64,000 bases of DNA from assembly GCA_945863605.1 (NCBI GenBank), contig CAMAZP010000009.1, positions 1 to 64,000 on the forward strand. The letters are read 5' to 3'. The DNA comes from Chitinophaga pinensis (GTDB lineage: Bacteria > Bacteroidota > Bacteroidia > Flavobacteriales_D > Crocinitomicaceae). Made by a program: the position numbers and the translations under genes. Under the pieces are notes generated by a model. It was given only the letters and a program-made list of their open reading frames with translations, had not been told where the DNA came from and ran no database searches. Below are positions 49,060-57,484 of the stretch, in pieces. The stretch's first letter is position 1. The number at the start of each line of letters is the position of its first letter.

Positions 49060-49180
49060 AAAAAGATTCCTCACCTTGTTCGGAAGGACTTTTGGGTTGG
49101 GTAAATTAGCGAAAATGCGAAGCATTTTCGCAATTCCCTCTAATGAAAGGGTCCTTCCGAGCGGAGTGAGGAATCTTTTT
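49060..49180. repeat. Large nested intergenic inverted repeat (REP/MITE-like), 25 of 30 bp outer arms matched plus inner hairpin
   Basis: AAAAAGATTCCTCAC + TCGGAAGGAC (49060-49089) vs GTCCTTCCGA + GTGAGGAATCTTTTT (49151-49180); inner GCGAAAATGC-GAA-GCATTTTCGC at 49109-49131. Confidence 0.9.
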
Positions 49181-49227
49181 AAAAAGGAGCAAAACAACTC
49201 AACAATCAAATGTTGTCATTGGCAACG

Positions 49228-49250
49228 GGGTGAGGAATCTTTATAAAAAG
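49228..49250 (+). repeat. Partial extra copy of the repeat arm
   Basis: GGGGTGAGGAATCTTTATAAAAAG vs GGAGTGAGGAATCTTTTTAAAAAG at 49163. Confidence 0.75.
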
Positions 49251-49377
49251 AGGAACAATATTCACTTCTCAAAAATTGTTATTGATAATGAAGTGAGACT
49301 AATTGAGCAGCAAAGTAGTTAAAACCTATAGGAGTGTACAGTTAATAGAAATGGGTAGACATTCCTAAAATTAAATT

Positions 49378-49385
49378 TAAATTTG
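49378..49385 (+). promoter_or_regulatory. Candidate -7 box (TAAATTTG) for M61 peptidase gene
   Basis: Matches TAnnTTTG, 17 nt before ATG 49403. Confidence 0.42.
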
Positions 49386-49402
49386 ACAAAATAATTATCA
49401 CA

Positions 49403-51181
49403 ATGAAACTAACCCTTCTTTTCGCCATCAGCTTCTTGACTTTTCAGTTAAGCGCTCAAACTATCGCTTACCAATTGCGCATGCCGAAACCACAAAACCA
49501 CTATTTCGAAGTGGAAATGACACTTTCAGATTTTAAAGAAAAAGAACTAAACTTGAAATTGCCCGTTTGGGCACCAGGTTCGTATTTGGTTCGTGAGTTT
49601 TCAAAAAACTTAAACCTTGTGAAAGCTTTCGACGAAAATGGAAAAGAAATCCAGGTGGTGAAAAAAACGAAAAACACGTGGACAGTAAATTCTAATGGAG
49701 AGAAAAAAATAAAAGTGAAGTATGAAGTTTATTCTTTTGAATTATCTGTTCGAACTTCGTTTTTGGATTTAACACACGGATTTGTAAGTGGCTCAGGTGT
49801 TTTTATGTATGTGGATGGTTACAAAGACAAAAGCGGACTGTTAGAAATCGTGAAGCACCCAACTTTTAGCACCATTACAACCGCACTTCCAAAGGCTAAA
49901 ATGTCAATCGCAAAAGATGGTTCTGAAAGTTTTGAGTTTTCAAATTATGACCAATTGGTAGATTGTCCGATTGAAATTGGAAACCAAGTAGTATTTGATT
50001 TTACTGCTGCTGGAGTTAAACACACAGTAGCAATGTATGGCGAAGGAAACTATGACGTTCCAACTTTGAAAAAAGATATGGCAAAAGTGGTTCAAGCTGC
50101 AACAGACGTTTTTGGGGTAAATCCAAATAAGGAGTATGTTTTTATTATTCACAATGTGGTCGATGGTCAAGGCGGTTTAGAACACACCAATTCCTCAACC
50201 TTAAGTGTTAATCGCTGGACGTATCAAGATGCGGAATACACTGGTTTTCTATCACTTGTGGCACACGAATATTTCCATTTATGGAATGTGAAACGCGTTC
50301 GTCCGATTGAATTAGGACCTTTCGATTACGACCAAGAAAATTACACAAGCCTACTTTGGGTGATGGAAGGATTCACTTCTTACTACGAAAAATTGATTCT
50401 TGTGAGAGCAGGATTTATGAGCAAAGAAGATTTCTTAAACAAATTACAAGGTTCAATCAATTACGTTGAAGGTTCGGTTGGTACACGTGTTCAGCCAGTT
50501 GCGCATGCTAGTTTTGACGCTTGGATTAAAGCTTATCGCCCAACAGAAAACAGTGCCAATACTTCAATGACTTATTACTCACGAGGTTCTGTAATCGCTT
50601 CTATTATCGACATTTTAATCATTGATAATTCCAAAGGAAAACAATGTTTGGATCATTTCTTTCAACATTTGTATAAAAAGTATTTTATCGAAATGAATCG
50701 TGGTTTTTCTGAAATTGAGTTCAAAACGGAATTAGAGAAATTTGTTGGCAAAAACCTAGATGAATTCTACAAAAAGTACATTGACGGAACAGATATTTTG
50801 CCTTATGCGGAAGTTTTTGATAAAGTTGGAATTTCAGTAGTTGACAATACGAGCTTTAAGCCTTCTTTCGGTGCAACAGTGCGTGAAGAAGGAGGAAAAG
50901 TAATGGTAAAAAACGTGCGTTCAGGTTCTAGCGCAGAAGAAGCAGGAATCAGCGTTGGAGATGAAATTGTGGGTTGTAATTCCTACCGAGTAGATCAGGC
51001 GATGCTAGAAGCAATGATGAGTGGATTAGGAACTGCCGAAACAGCTGACTTGTTAATTGCGCGCGAAGAAAAACTATTGGCTGTAAAAGTTCGAATGACC
51101 AATTTCAGAAAACCAAACTTTCAACTCGTAAAACAATCCAACGAAAAACCTACTGCCAATTTTATGTATTGGTTGAGGTAG
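49403..51181 (+). CDS. M61 family (glycyl aminopeptidase-like) metallopeptidase with PDZ domain
   Basis: VAHEYFHLWNVKRVRP (HExxH), YTSLLWVMEGFTSYYEKL; PDZ VRSGSSAEEAGISVGDEIVG. Confidence 0.93.
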   Translation: MKLTLLFAISFLTFQLSAQTIAYQLRMPKPQNHYFEVEMTLSDFKEKELNLKLPVWAPGSYLVREFSKNLNLVKAFDENGKEIQVVKKTKNTWTVNSNGEKKIKVKYEVYSFELSVRTSFLDLTHGFVSGSGVFMYVDGYKDKSGLLEIVKHPTFSTITTALPKAKMSIAKDGSESFEFSNYDQLVDCPIEIGNQVVFDFTAAGVKHTVAMYGEGNYDVPTLKKDMAKVVQAATDVFGVNPNKEYVFIIHNVVDGQGGLEHTNSSTLSVNRWTYQDAEYTGFLSLVAHEYFHLWNVKRVRPIELGPFDYDQENYTSLLWVMEGFTSYYEKLILVRAGFMSKEDFLNKLQGSINYVEGSVGTRVQPVAHASFDAWIKAYRPTENSANTSMTYYSRGSVIASIIDILIIDNSKGKQCLDHFFQHLYKKYFIEMNRGFSEIEFKTELEKFVGKNLDEFYKKYIDGTDILPYAEVFDKVGISVVDNTSFKPSFGATVREEGGKVMVKNVRSGSSAEEAGISVGDEIVGCNSYRVDQAMLEAMMSGLGTAETADLLIAREEKLLAVKVRMTNFRKPNFQLVKQSNEKPTANFMYWLR

Positions 51182-51196
51182 ATTTTATTGAAATTT

Positions 51197-51409
51197 GGGC
51201 GTTCTCCAGACGAAAATGTTTTAGAAAGAAAAACATTTTGTCTGGGTCGGGCTTTCCGCTATATCTCCGACTTACTCGCTCTCACAATTACTTTTCTTCT
51301 TATTCAATGCTCTCTCCGCCGCGACAGACTCCGCTCTAATTCTCCGCTCTCATTTTGCTTAGTCGGAGGATGCCGCTGCTATCCCTAACGCGAGCGAGTG
51401 GCTTGGGTT
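51197..51409. repeat. Structured intergenic repeat element with nested inverted repeats
   Basis: GGGCGTT...AACGC ends; CCAGACGAAAATGTTTT / AAAACATTTTGTCTGG (one bulge) at 51206-51244; CTCCGACT (51265-51272) / AGTCGGAG (51361-51368). Confidence 0.75.
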
Positions 51410-51650
51410 TTGAATCTTGGTTAAATGCTTTAGACTTGTATATTTAAAATGAATTTTTATCTTTGGTTTACGATGTTCAACAAAGTTCCTATTTTTCATT
51501 TTCAAAACCAATCAGATTTAATCAATTGTAATTCGTTATTCGGTTGTAATCGGATTTATGTCTGTAAATCAATAATTTGTAGAAATATGAATTTAAAAAT
51601 TATGGTGGAAGTTGATGCAGTTCGTAGATTTAGATGTTATGGGCAAGTTA

Positions 51651-51681
51651 TTTGGACAAGACAGGAGAAATCGTACCTTTG
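51651..51681 (+). promoter_or_regulatory. Candidate Bacteroidota promoter TTTG-N19-TACCTTTG
   Basis: TTTG 51651-51654, TACCTTTG 51674-51681, exact 19-nt spacer, ATG at 51709. Confidence 0.65.
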
Positions 51682-51708
51682 TAAATCGACATTAAGAAAA
51701 TAAAAATT

Positions 51709-52485
51709 ATGAGAATCATTACAATCACATCTATAGTGCTGCTAACCATCAGCCAGCTTAGAGCACAATCCTTTTTAGGACAAAGTGTTCCTGATGTAAC
51801 AGAGACAGACTGTAATAATAATACCGAACGAATTTACGATGTTTTGGCTACCGGAAAACCAATTTTGATTTTCAAAACAGATATGATTTGCAGTAATACA
51901 ATTGGTTTTGGGACAACGGTTAGACAGTATGCTGACTTATATCAAGCACAATACAGAACTTGGGTTTGTGCAGATTTTATGGATGCTTCCAATTATTCGG
52001 AGCAATGTACTTTCATGCAACAATATCAACAGCAAACGGGTTTAAACGCAAACTCCGCATTTTGTTTTATCGATACAACGTCAGTAGGTGCATACGATCC
52101 AGCAACGCGTTCTTCAATACCAAAATGTTTTCAAGGATATGTCGTGATTGGCTTGGATTCGACCATTATATATGTTGGAGGCGATGTTAATACTGCGGTT
52201 AGTGCTGCGTTGAATGCCTCCCAAACGACAGGTGTTCAACAAAACGATGGGAACGATTATTCAATTAACCTATTCCCCAATCCTGTAACTTCCATACTTC
52301 AAATAGAAACAGATTTAGAAATTCAAAACATCCATATATATAACCAAGTCGGCCAATTGGTACTTCAATCTCAATTGAAGGATACAAAAACTATAGATTT
52401 AACTGCATTAAATAAAGGGGTTTATTTCATTAATGTAGAAAACAAAGATGGCTTATTCTCAAGCAGAAAGTTTTTAAAGCTGTAA
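51709..52485 (+). CDS. Secreted T9SS-sorted protein with thioredoxin-like-looking N-terminal domain lacking CxxC
   Basis: Signal peptide; FLGQSVPDVTETDCNNNTERIYDVLATGKPILIFKTDMICSNT; C-terminal INLFPNPVTSILQIETD...KGVYFINV...SRKFLKL. Confidence 0.7.
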   Translation: MRIITITSIVLLTISQLRAQSFLGQSVPDVTETDCNNNTERIYDVLATGKPILIFKTDMICSNTIGFGTTVRQYADLYQAQYRTWVCADFMDASNYSEQCTFMQQYQQQTGLNANSAFCFIDTTSVGAYDPATRSSIPKCFQGYVVIGLDSTIIYVGGDVNTAVSAALNASQTTGVQQNDGNDYSINLFPNPVTSILQIETDLEIQNIHIYNQVGQLVLQSQLKDTKTIDLTALNKGVYFINVENKDGLFSSRKFLKL

Positions 52486-52501
52486 TAATGAAATAAAATA
52501 C

Positions 52502-52903
52502 ATGTGCTCAAAAAGATATTTATCGATTGCTTTGTTGTTTTGTTTTTTAACCCCTCTTTTTTTAAAAGTGGGCATCTTAACCAACTACATAATTCAATAT
52601 AAATTCTACGTTGAAGTACTTTGTGTTAACAAAAACAAACCAGAACTTAAATGTAATGGAAAGTGCCATTTAGCCAAGGAATTAAAAACTGTTGACGAAG
52701 AGCCTGTAAAACCAGAGTTACCTCAAAAATATAAAGATAAAACAGAAGATATTTTCCTTATTCATGACTTCTTCAATCTTATTTCCTCTGAATTAACTAA
52801 CAATATTAACAGTTATTCAAATTATAACCCACCTTTTCTAAGTTTTCGTTTTAAGGAAAATATCTTTCAACCGCCAGAGCCGATTGGTCATATATCTGTC
52901 TAA
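52502..52903 (+). CDS. Small membrane-anchored protein with Cys motif CVNKNKPELKCNGKCHL
   Basis: N-terminal hydrophobic segment followed by YVEVLCVNKNKPELKCNGKCHLAKEL. Confidence 0.65.
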   Translation: MCSKRYLSIALLFCFLTPLFLKVGILTNYIIQYKFYVEVLCVNKNKPELKCNGKCHLAKELKTVDEEPVKPELPQKYKDKTEDIFLIHDFFNLISSELTNNINSYSNYNPPFLSFRFKENIFQPPEPIGHISV

Positions 52904-52920
52904 TCGGTTCCTTGGCTTAT

Positions 52921-52957
52921 TCGCTTTGAGCAGGTGACCATTTATTTTTCAAAGCGA
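52921..52957. repeat. 9-bp perfect inverted repeat in intergenic gap
   Basis: TCGCTTTGA-N19-TCAAAGCGA. Confidence 0.7.
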
Positions 52958-52980
52958 TATCACAGAAACAAATTTTAAAA

Positions 52981-54948
52981 ATGAAAAAAACAACTTCAAT
53001 CCTGTTGATGGTGATGCTCATCAACTCAATTAACCTATTTAGTCAAACTCCATCCGCACTTCCTGTAGCTTTTTCCTGGGGTCAAAGTGCAGGCGGAACA
53101 GATTGGGACAACAACTTCCGAACTGTAGTTGATAGTGCCGGAAATGTATATAGCTTTGGTTTTACATACAGCCCTATTTTCAACTACACAACGGATAATT
53201 CGATTAACGATGATATTTCAGCTAACACAGGATCGTCTGTTTATCTTATCAAATACTCGCCTTCAGGCAATTTAATTTGGAAACGAATCTATAATGCCAG
53301 TGCTTCAGACGAAAGGCTTGATTTGACATTAAAAAACAATACGTTAGTATGGTCGGCTGGTTTTTCGGGAACTCAAACCTTTGGTGACTCAACTTTTACA
53401 TCTGCCAATTCGGGAGCTGCCTATTCGGTTGTTTTTGTTAGTCTTGACTTAGACGGCAATTTTAATTGGGCAAATCAATTAAATGTTGATTTAGCCGAAT
53501 ATGCCTCTATTGATATGGCCTTTGATGGAAACATGAATGTATATTTCACCACAGCATTTGAAGGCAGTATATCAACTGTTTCAGGAAACTACGCATCTGC
53601 CGGAATAGCTGGAGATATCTTGTATGGTAAGATTAATTCATCAGGTAATTTCGCTTGGATAAACCGAATTGGAAATAATGAAGATGACAAAAGCGGGAAT
53701 ATCATTTTGGATAATAATGGAGATATTTTGTTATCGGGAAGATTCACAACTACAGTAACGATTGGAACCAACAACTTAAGCAGCCCTGTTGGATACGATT
53801 GGTTTTTAACTAAACTTAATCCAACAAACGGTACAGCTATTTGGGCGATTAGTGAAGGTGGATTAGGAAGTGAAGACCGTATTTCTGCTCTTGGTGTCAA
53901 CCCTTGGAACGAAATTATAATTACAGGCCGCTATGCGAGTTCCTTTTCGTTTGGCACACAATCCATATCATCTGTTGGCAATGATGATATTTTTGTTGCG
54001 AAATACGCGAGCAATGGTTCTTTCCTTTGGGTGAAAACATTTGGAACTACGGGAGAAAATGACTGGACTTCCAATAATATTGGAATTGATGACGCAGGAA
54101 CAATTTGGGTAGAGTCCTCAGTTGGGGGAGACAATAATGGACAGAATTACCCGGTCTTTTATGGTTCTCCTAACGATTCATTGAACTTGTCTGGAAACCA
54201 GGATTTTGTTTTTTGCCGATATAGCAATTCCGGTGATTTACTATCTATTAATGCTTTTGGGACAGAAACTTATGAGTTTTCACAGGATTACTTTTTTGAC
54301 AAACAAACAGGCAAATCATATATTGCTGGTCATCATACAGCCGATACAACCATTTTTAATCAGGATACACTATTGGTTCGTGGTGGTTTTGCTGATGGAT
54401 TTACGGCTGTTGTAAATCCAAATATTTACGCAAGAAATGACCTTCATACAGTATCAACAACGGCACAACAAATGATTATGGTATTGATGAATGATATTTA
54501 CCCAACTGCTCCTGTTTTAACAATTGTTCAAGGACCAACACATGGGAGTGCATTTGTAATGGGCGGTAATCACATTGCCTATACTGCAACTGGAAACTCC
54601 AGCGGTAATGACACCATCCGATATAGAATTTGTGAAAGCAATGAATGTGATGAAGCCCTGTTAATTGTAGCAAATAATTTTGCTACCTCTATAGCCGAAT
54701 TGAGTAACATAAATTACATTTTATTGTATCCAAATCCAACATCTGCTATTTTGAACATTTCAAATTTAGAAGAAACGGGAAGTAAAATTATTGTTTCAAA
54801 TGCCTTAGGGCAGGTTGTTTTCACCACAGAAAACGCAAGCAACCTGAAAACAATTGATGTTTCAAGTTGGACAACTGGATTATATAATATTATCGTTATG
54901 TCAACTGACCAAAAAACTATAGGGAGATCTATGTTTATCAAAGAATAA
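52981..54948 (+). CDS. T9SS-sorted secreted protein with SBBP-like beta repeats and Ig/cadherin-like domain
   Basis: Repeats DNNFRTVVDSAGNVYSFGFTYS / DIFVAKYASNGSFLWVKTFG; YILLYPNPTSAILNISNLEETGSKI C-terminal sorting domain. Confidence 0.83.
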   Translation: MKKTTSILLMVMLINSINLFSQTPSALPVAFSWGQSAGGTDWDNNFRTVVDSAGNVYSFGFTYSPIFNYTTDNSINDDISANTGSSVYLIKYSPSGNLIWKRIYNASASDERLDLTLKNNTLVWSAGFSGTQTFGDSTFTSANSGAAYSVVFVSLDLDGNFNWANQLNVDLAEYASIDMAFDGNMNVYFTTAFEGSISTVSGNYASAGIAGDILYGKINSSGNFAWINRIGNNEDDKSGNIILDNNGDILLSGRFTTTVTIGTNNLSSPVGYDWFLTKLNPTNGTAIWAISEGGLGSEDRISALGVNPWNEIIITGRYASSFSFGTQSISSVGNDDIFVAKYASNGSFLWVKTFGTTGENDWTSNNIGIDDAGTIWVESSVGGDNNGQNYPVFYGSPNDSLNLSGNQDFVFCRYSNSGDLLSINAFGTETYEFSQDYFFDKQTGKSYIAGHHTADTTIFNQDTLLVRGGFADGFTAVVNPNIYARNDLHTVSTTAQQMIMVLMNDIYPTAPVLTIVQGPTHGSAFVMGGNHIAYTATGNSSGNDTIRYRICESNECDEALLIVANNFATSIAELSNINYILLYPNPTSAILNISNLEETGSKIIVSNALGQVVFTTENASNLKTIDVSSWTTGLYNIIVMSTDQKTIGRSMFIKE

Positions 54949-54965
54949 CCAGCCCATAACAGCAC

Positions 54966-55069
54966 ATTTGCGGATATGGCGGGTTTAGTGGTAAAAGAAA
55001 CATTCTGCTTCTAATAAACATTTAAGGTAAAATGAAAAATACTGCTACTAAATCCGCCACATCGCAAAT
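54966..55069. repeat. Imperfect ~24-bp inverted repeat with ~57-nt AT-rich loop
   Basis: ATTTGCGGATATGGCGGGTTTAGT (54966-54989) vs ACTAAATCCGCCACATCGCAAAT (55047-55069). Confidence 0.85.
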
Positions 55070-55176
55070 TTGTTCCCCGTTAATTGAGTTGTCTTTTGAA
55101 ATCTTATTGTTTGTTAAAAATTCTTTTTTGTTCGATATATTAACCAATCAATTAAAGTGTTTCATAAGTAATACGT

Positions 55177-55184
55177 ATATTTGA
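55177..55184 (+). promoter_or_regulatory. Candidate -7 box (TATATTTG) for toxin-antitoxin operon
   Basis: Matches TAnnTTTG, 16 nt before ATG 55201. Confidence 0.45.
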
Positions 55185-55200
55185 AATAAACACACGTTTT

Positions 55201-55446
55201 ATGACTAGCAAATTAACACTGACTGTTGAAAAATCGGTTATTGAAAAAGCAAAATCTTATGCGAAGAAAACAGGGAGAAGTTTGTCTGAACTAATTGAGA
55301 AGTACTTAGATACCATCACTAGTGAAGAAAATGATGATAAAGAGCTTTCTCCAAAGATGAAAAAAATAGTTGGAGCAGTTACTCTGCCCAATGATTTTGA
55401 TGAAGAAAAAGAACTTAGTTCTTATTTCGAAAAAAAGCACTTATGA
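55201..55446 (+). CDS. Antitoxin, DUF6364-like ribbon-helix-helix-type
   Basis: KLTLTVEKSVIEKAKSYAKKTGRSLSELIEKYLDTI; 4-nt overlap with PIN gene. Confidence 0.82.
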   Translation: MTSKLTLTVEKSVIEKAKSYAKKTGRSLSELIEKYLDTITSEENDDKELSPKMKKIVGAVTLPNDFDEEKELSSYFEKKHL

Positions 55447-55856
55447 AAAAAGTTTTTGTTGACACTAATATATTAGTAGATTTAATTGCTGACAGAAAAC
55501 CGTTTAGCAAGTTTGCAATAGAACTTTTTTCAAAAGCAGAGTCAGGAAATGTAAGTCTATATACTTCTTCACATTCGATTGCAACAACTCATTACTTGTT
55601 GAAAAAGTACTTAAGTGAGAAAGAATTACGAGAAGTTTTATTGAATCTTCTTGATTTCATTAACATCATTGCTATAGACATTGATGTTCTTAAAAAAGGA
55701 CTCAAATCCAAACATAAAGATTTTGAGGATGCCTTGCAAATAATAAGTGCCTATTCAATTGAAAAAATTGATTGCATTGTAACTCGTAATTTAAAAGACT
55801 TTAAAGATTCGGAAATTCCTGTCTTGAGTCCAGATGAAATCATTGAACAATTATAA
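55443..55856 (+). CDS. PIN-domain toxin (VapC-like)
   Basis: VFVDTNILVDLIADRKPF, HKDFEDALQIISAYSIEKIDCIVTRNLKDFKDSEIPVLSPDE. Confidence 0.9.
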   Translation: MKKVFVDTNILVDLIADRKPFSKFAIELFSKAESGNVSLYTSSHSIATTHYLLKKYLSEKELREVLLNLLDFINIIAIDIDVLKKGLKSKHKDFEDALQIISAYSIEKIDCIVTRNLKDFKDSEIPVLSPDEIIEQL

Positions 55857-55884
55857 TATTAGCTTTAAAATCAACTATTTTTTT

Positions 55885-56523
55885 ATGAAAACACTGATTT
55901 GTATTTTTTTGTCCTTTATCTCCTTCTCTCAAGGCACCTATCAATTAGCCGTTCTAAAATACAATGGGGGAGGAGACTACTACGCCAATCCAACAGCTTT
56001 ACCGAATTTAATTTCGTTTTGTAATCAAAATTTAGGGACAAATATATCCAAAGAAGTTCCTTATGTGGAAGTTGGTAGCAAGGACATTTTTCTCTACCCT
56101 ATGCTTCACATGACAGGTCACGGAAACGTTGTTTTTTCGAAAGCAGAATGTGAGAATTTGCGCAATTATTTACTTGCTGGAGGTTTTTTACACATTGACG
56201 ACAACTACGGAATGGATGAATTTATTAGAGTGGAATTAAAGAAAGTTTTCCCGAATAATAAACTCGTTGAAATTCCAAGTGATCACCCCATTTTTAACCA
56301 AAAGTTCAAGTTTAATGGCTTGCCAAAAATTCACGAACACGATAATAAGCGCCCTCAAGCATTTGGAATTATTGAAAAAGGAAGATTATTGTGTTTATAC
56401 ACCTACGAAACCGATTTAAGTGATGGATGGGAAGACCCACAAGTTCACAACGACACACCTGAAAAAAGAAAACAAGCACTACAAATGGGAGCGAATATTT
56501 TAATGTATGCTTTTATGAAATAA
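55885..56523 (+). CDS. DUF4159 secreted protein
   Basis: LAVLKYNGGGDYYANPTALPNLISFC, FLYPMLHMTGHGNV, GGFLHIDDNYG. Start trimmed to MKTLICIFLSF, past the PIN gene stop. Confidence 0.88.
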   Translation: MKTLICIFLSFISFSQGTYQLAVLKYNGGGDYYANPTALPNLISFCNQNLGTNISKEVPYVEVGSKDIFLYPMLHMTGHGNVVFSKAECENLRNYLLAGGFLHIDDNYGMDEFIRVELKKVFPNNKLVEIPSDHPIFNQKFKFNGLPKIHEHDNKRPQAFGIIEKGRLLCLYTYETDLSDGWEDPQVHNDTPEKRKQALQMGANILMYAFMK

Positions 56524-56573
56524 ATTTATATGCAAACATTTCAATAATTTTATGAAGCATGAAAATAAATTGA

Positions 56574-57308
56574 TTGATGGAAAAATGGTTGGAACGCACT
56601 GAACTTCTACTGAATGAAAAAAAGTTACTTCGCTTAAAAAAATCACATGTTTTAATAGTGGGTCTTGGAGGAGTAGGATCATTTGCAGGTGAATTTATCG
56701 CTCGAGCAGGTGTAGGGAAAATGACTATAATTGATGGTGATGTTTTCGATACAACAAATAAAAATCGCCAATTGACAGCACTTGATTCGACCATTGGAAT
56801 CAACAAAGCAAAAGTTTTAGGTGCTCGTATAAAAGACATTAATCCTTTAATTGAATTGAATATTTTGGAAGAATTTGTGCAACCAGAACGAGTATGGGCC
56901 TTGATGGAGGAATTTAAGCCAGATTATGTGATGGATTGTATTGATTCTGTGACTCCAAAGTTGGAATGGATTAAAGTGTGCAAACGCAAAAAAATCAAAA
57001 TAATAAGTCATTTGGGAGCAGGAGGGAAGATCGATCCATCTAAAGTGCAAGTAGCGAAATTGGAACATGCACACAATTGCAAATTAGGAGCGCATATTAA
57101 AAAACGTTTACGTGGCGAAAACATTACCTTAAAAGGAGTGAAAGCCGTTTTTTCTTCTGAAATACAAGATAAATCGTCACTCAAAATGACCAATGGCTTG
57201 AATTTCAAAAAATCATTTTATGGCACAATTAGTTACATGCCAGCACTTTTTGGTTTAATGGGTGCTGCTGAAGTCATTCGGTATTTAACAGATGAAATGG
57301 AAACTTAA
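56574..57308 (+). CDS. tcdA: tRNA threonylcarbamoyladenosine dehydratase (E1-like)
   Basis: ERTELLLNEKKLLRLKKSHVLIVGLGGVGSFAGEFIARAGVGKMTIIDGD, NRQLTAL, DCIDSVTPK. Confidence 0.93.
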   Translation: MMEKWLERTELLLNEKKLLRLKKSHVLIVGLGGVGSFAGEFIARAGVGKMTIIDGDVFDTTNKNRQLTALDSTIGINKAKVLGARIKDINPLIELNILEEFVQPERVWALMEEFKPDYVMDCIDSVTPKLEWIKVCKRKKIKIISHLGAGGKIDPSKVQVAKLEHAHNCKLGAHIKKRLRGENITLKGVKAVFSSEIQDKSSLKMTNGLNFKKSFYGTISYMPALFGLMGAAEVIRYLTDEMET

Positions 57309-57310
57309 AT

Positions 57311-57357
57311 AAAGGAACAACATGTTACAGTTTTTGACTAATGTTGTTCCTTTTTTA
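57311..57357 (+). terminator. Rho-independent terminator after tcdA
   Basis: AAAGGAACAACAT / ATGTTGTTCCTTT 13-bp perfect arms followed by T-run. Confidence 0.88.
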
Positions 57358-57484
57358 TAATTAGTAGATTTTTATTAAAACTATTGCAAAAGAAGCAATT
57401 AAATGTTCAGTTAATAAATATTTTACAAGCTCTTTAGACTCTTAAACTTTCTTCAGATAGATGATAATATTTACCAATTTTTAA

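Noticed and set aside
48956-49246. 96-aa ORF overlapping purT end and the palindromic repeat
   Set aside because: Runs through the inverted repeat and the purT 3' end in another frame; not a credible gene.
51188-51388. 66-aa ORF after the M61 peptidase
   Set aside because: Coincides with the structured repeat element; translated product has no protein-like features.
51449-51703. 84-aa ORF upstream of the T9SS gene at 51709
   Set aside because: Contains the TTTG-N19-TACCTTTG promoter and has no recognisable domain; probably noncoding.
55834-55884. N-terminal extension MKSLNNYNISFKINYFF on DUF4159 protein
   Set aside because: Overlaps the PIN toxin 3' end and precedes a good signal peptide start (MKTLICIFLSF).
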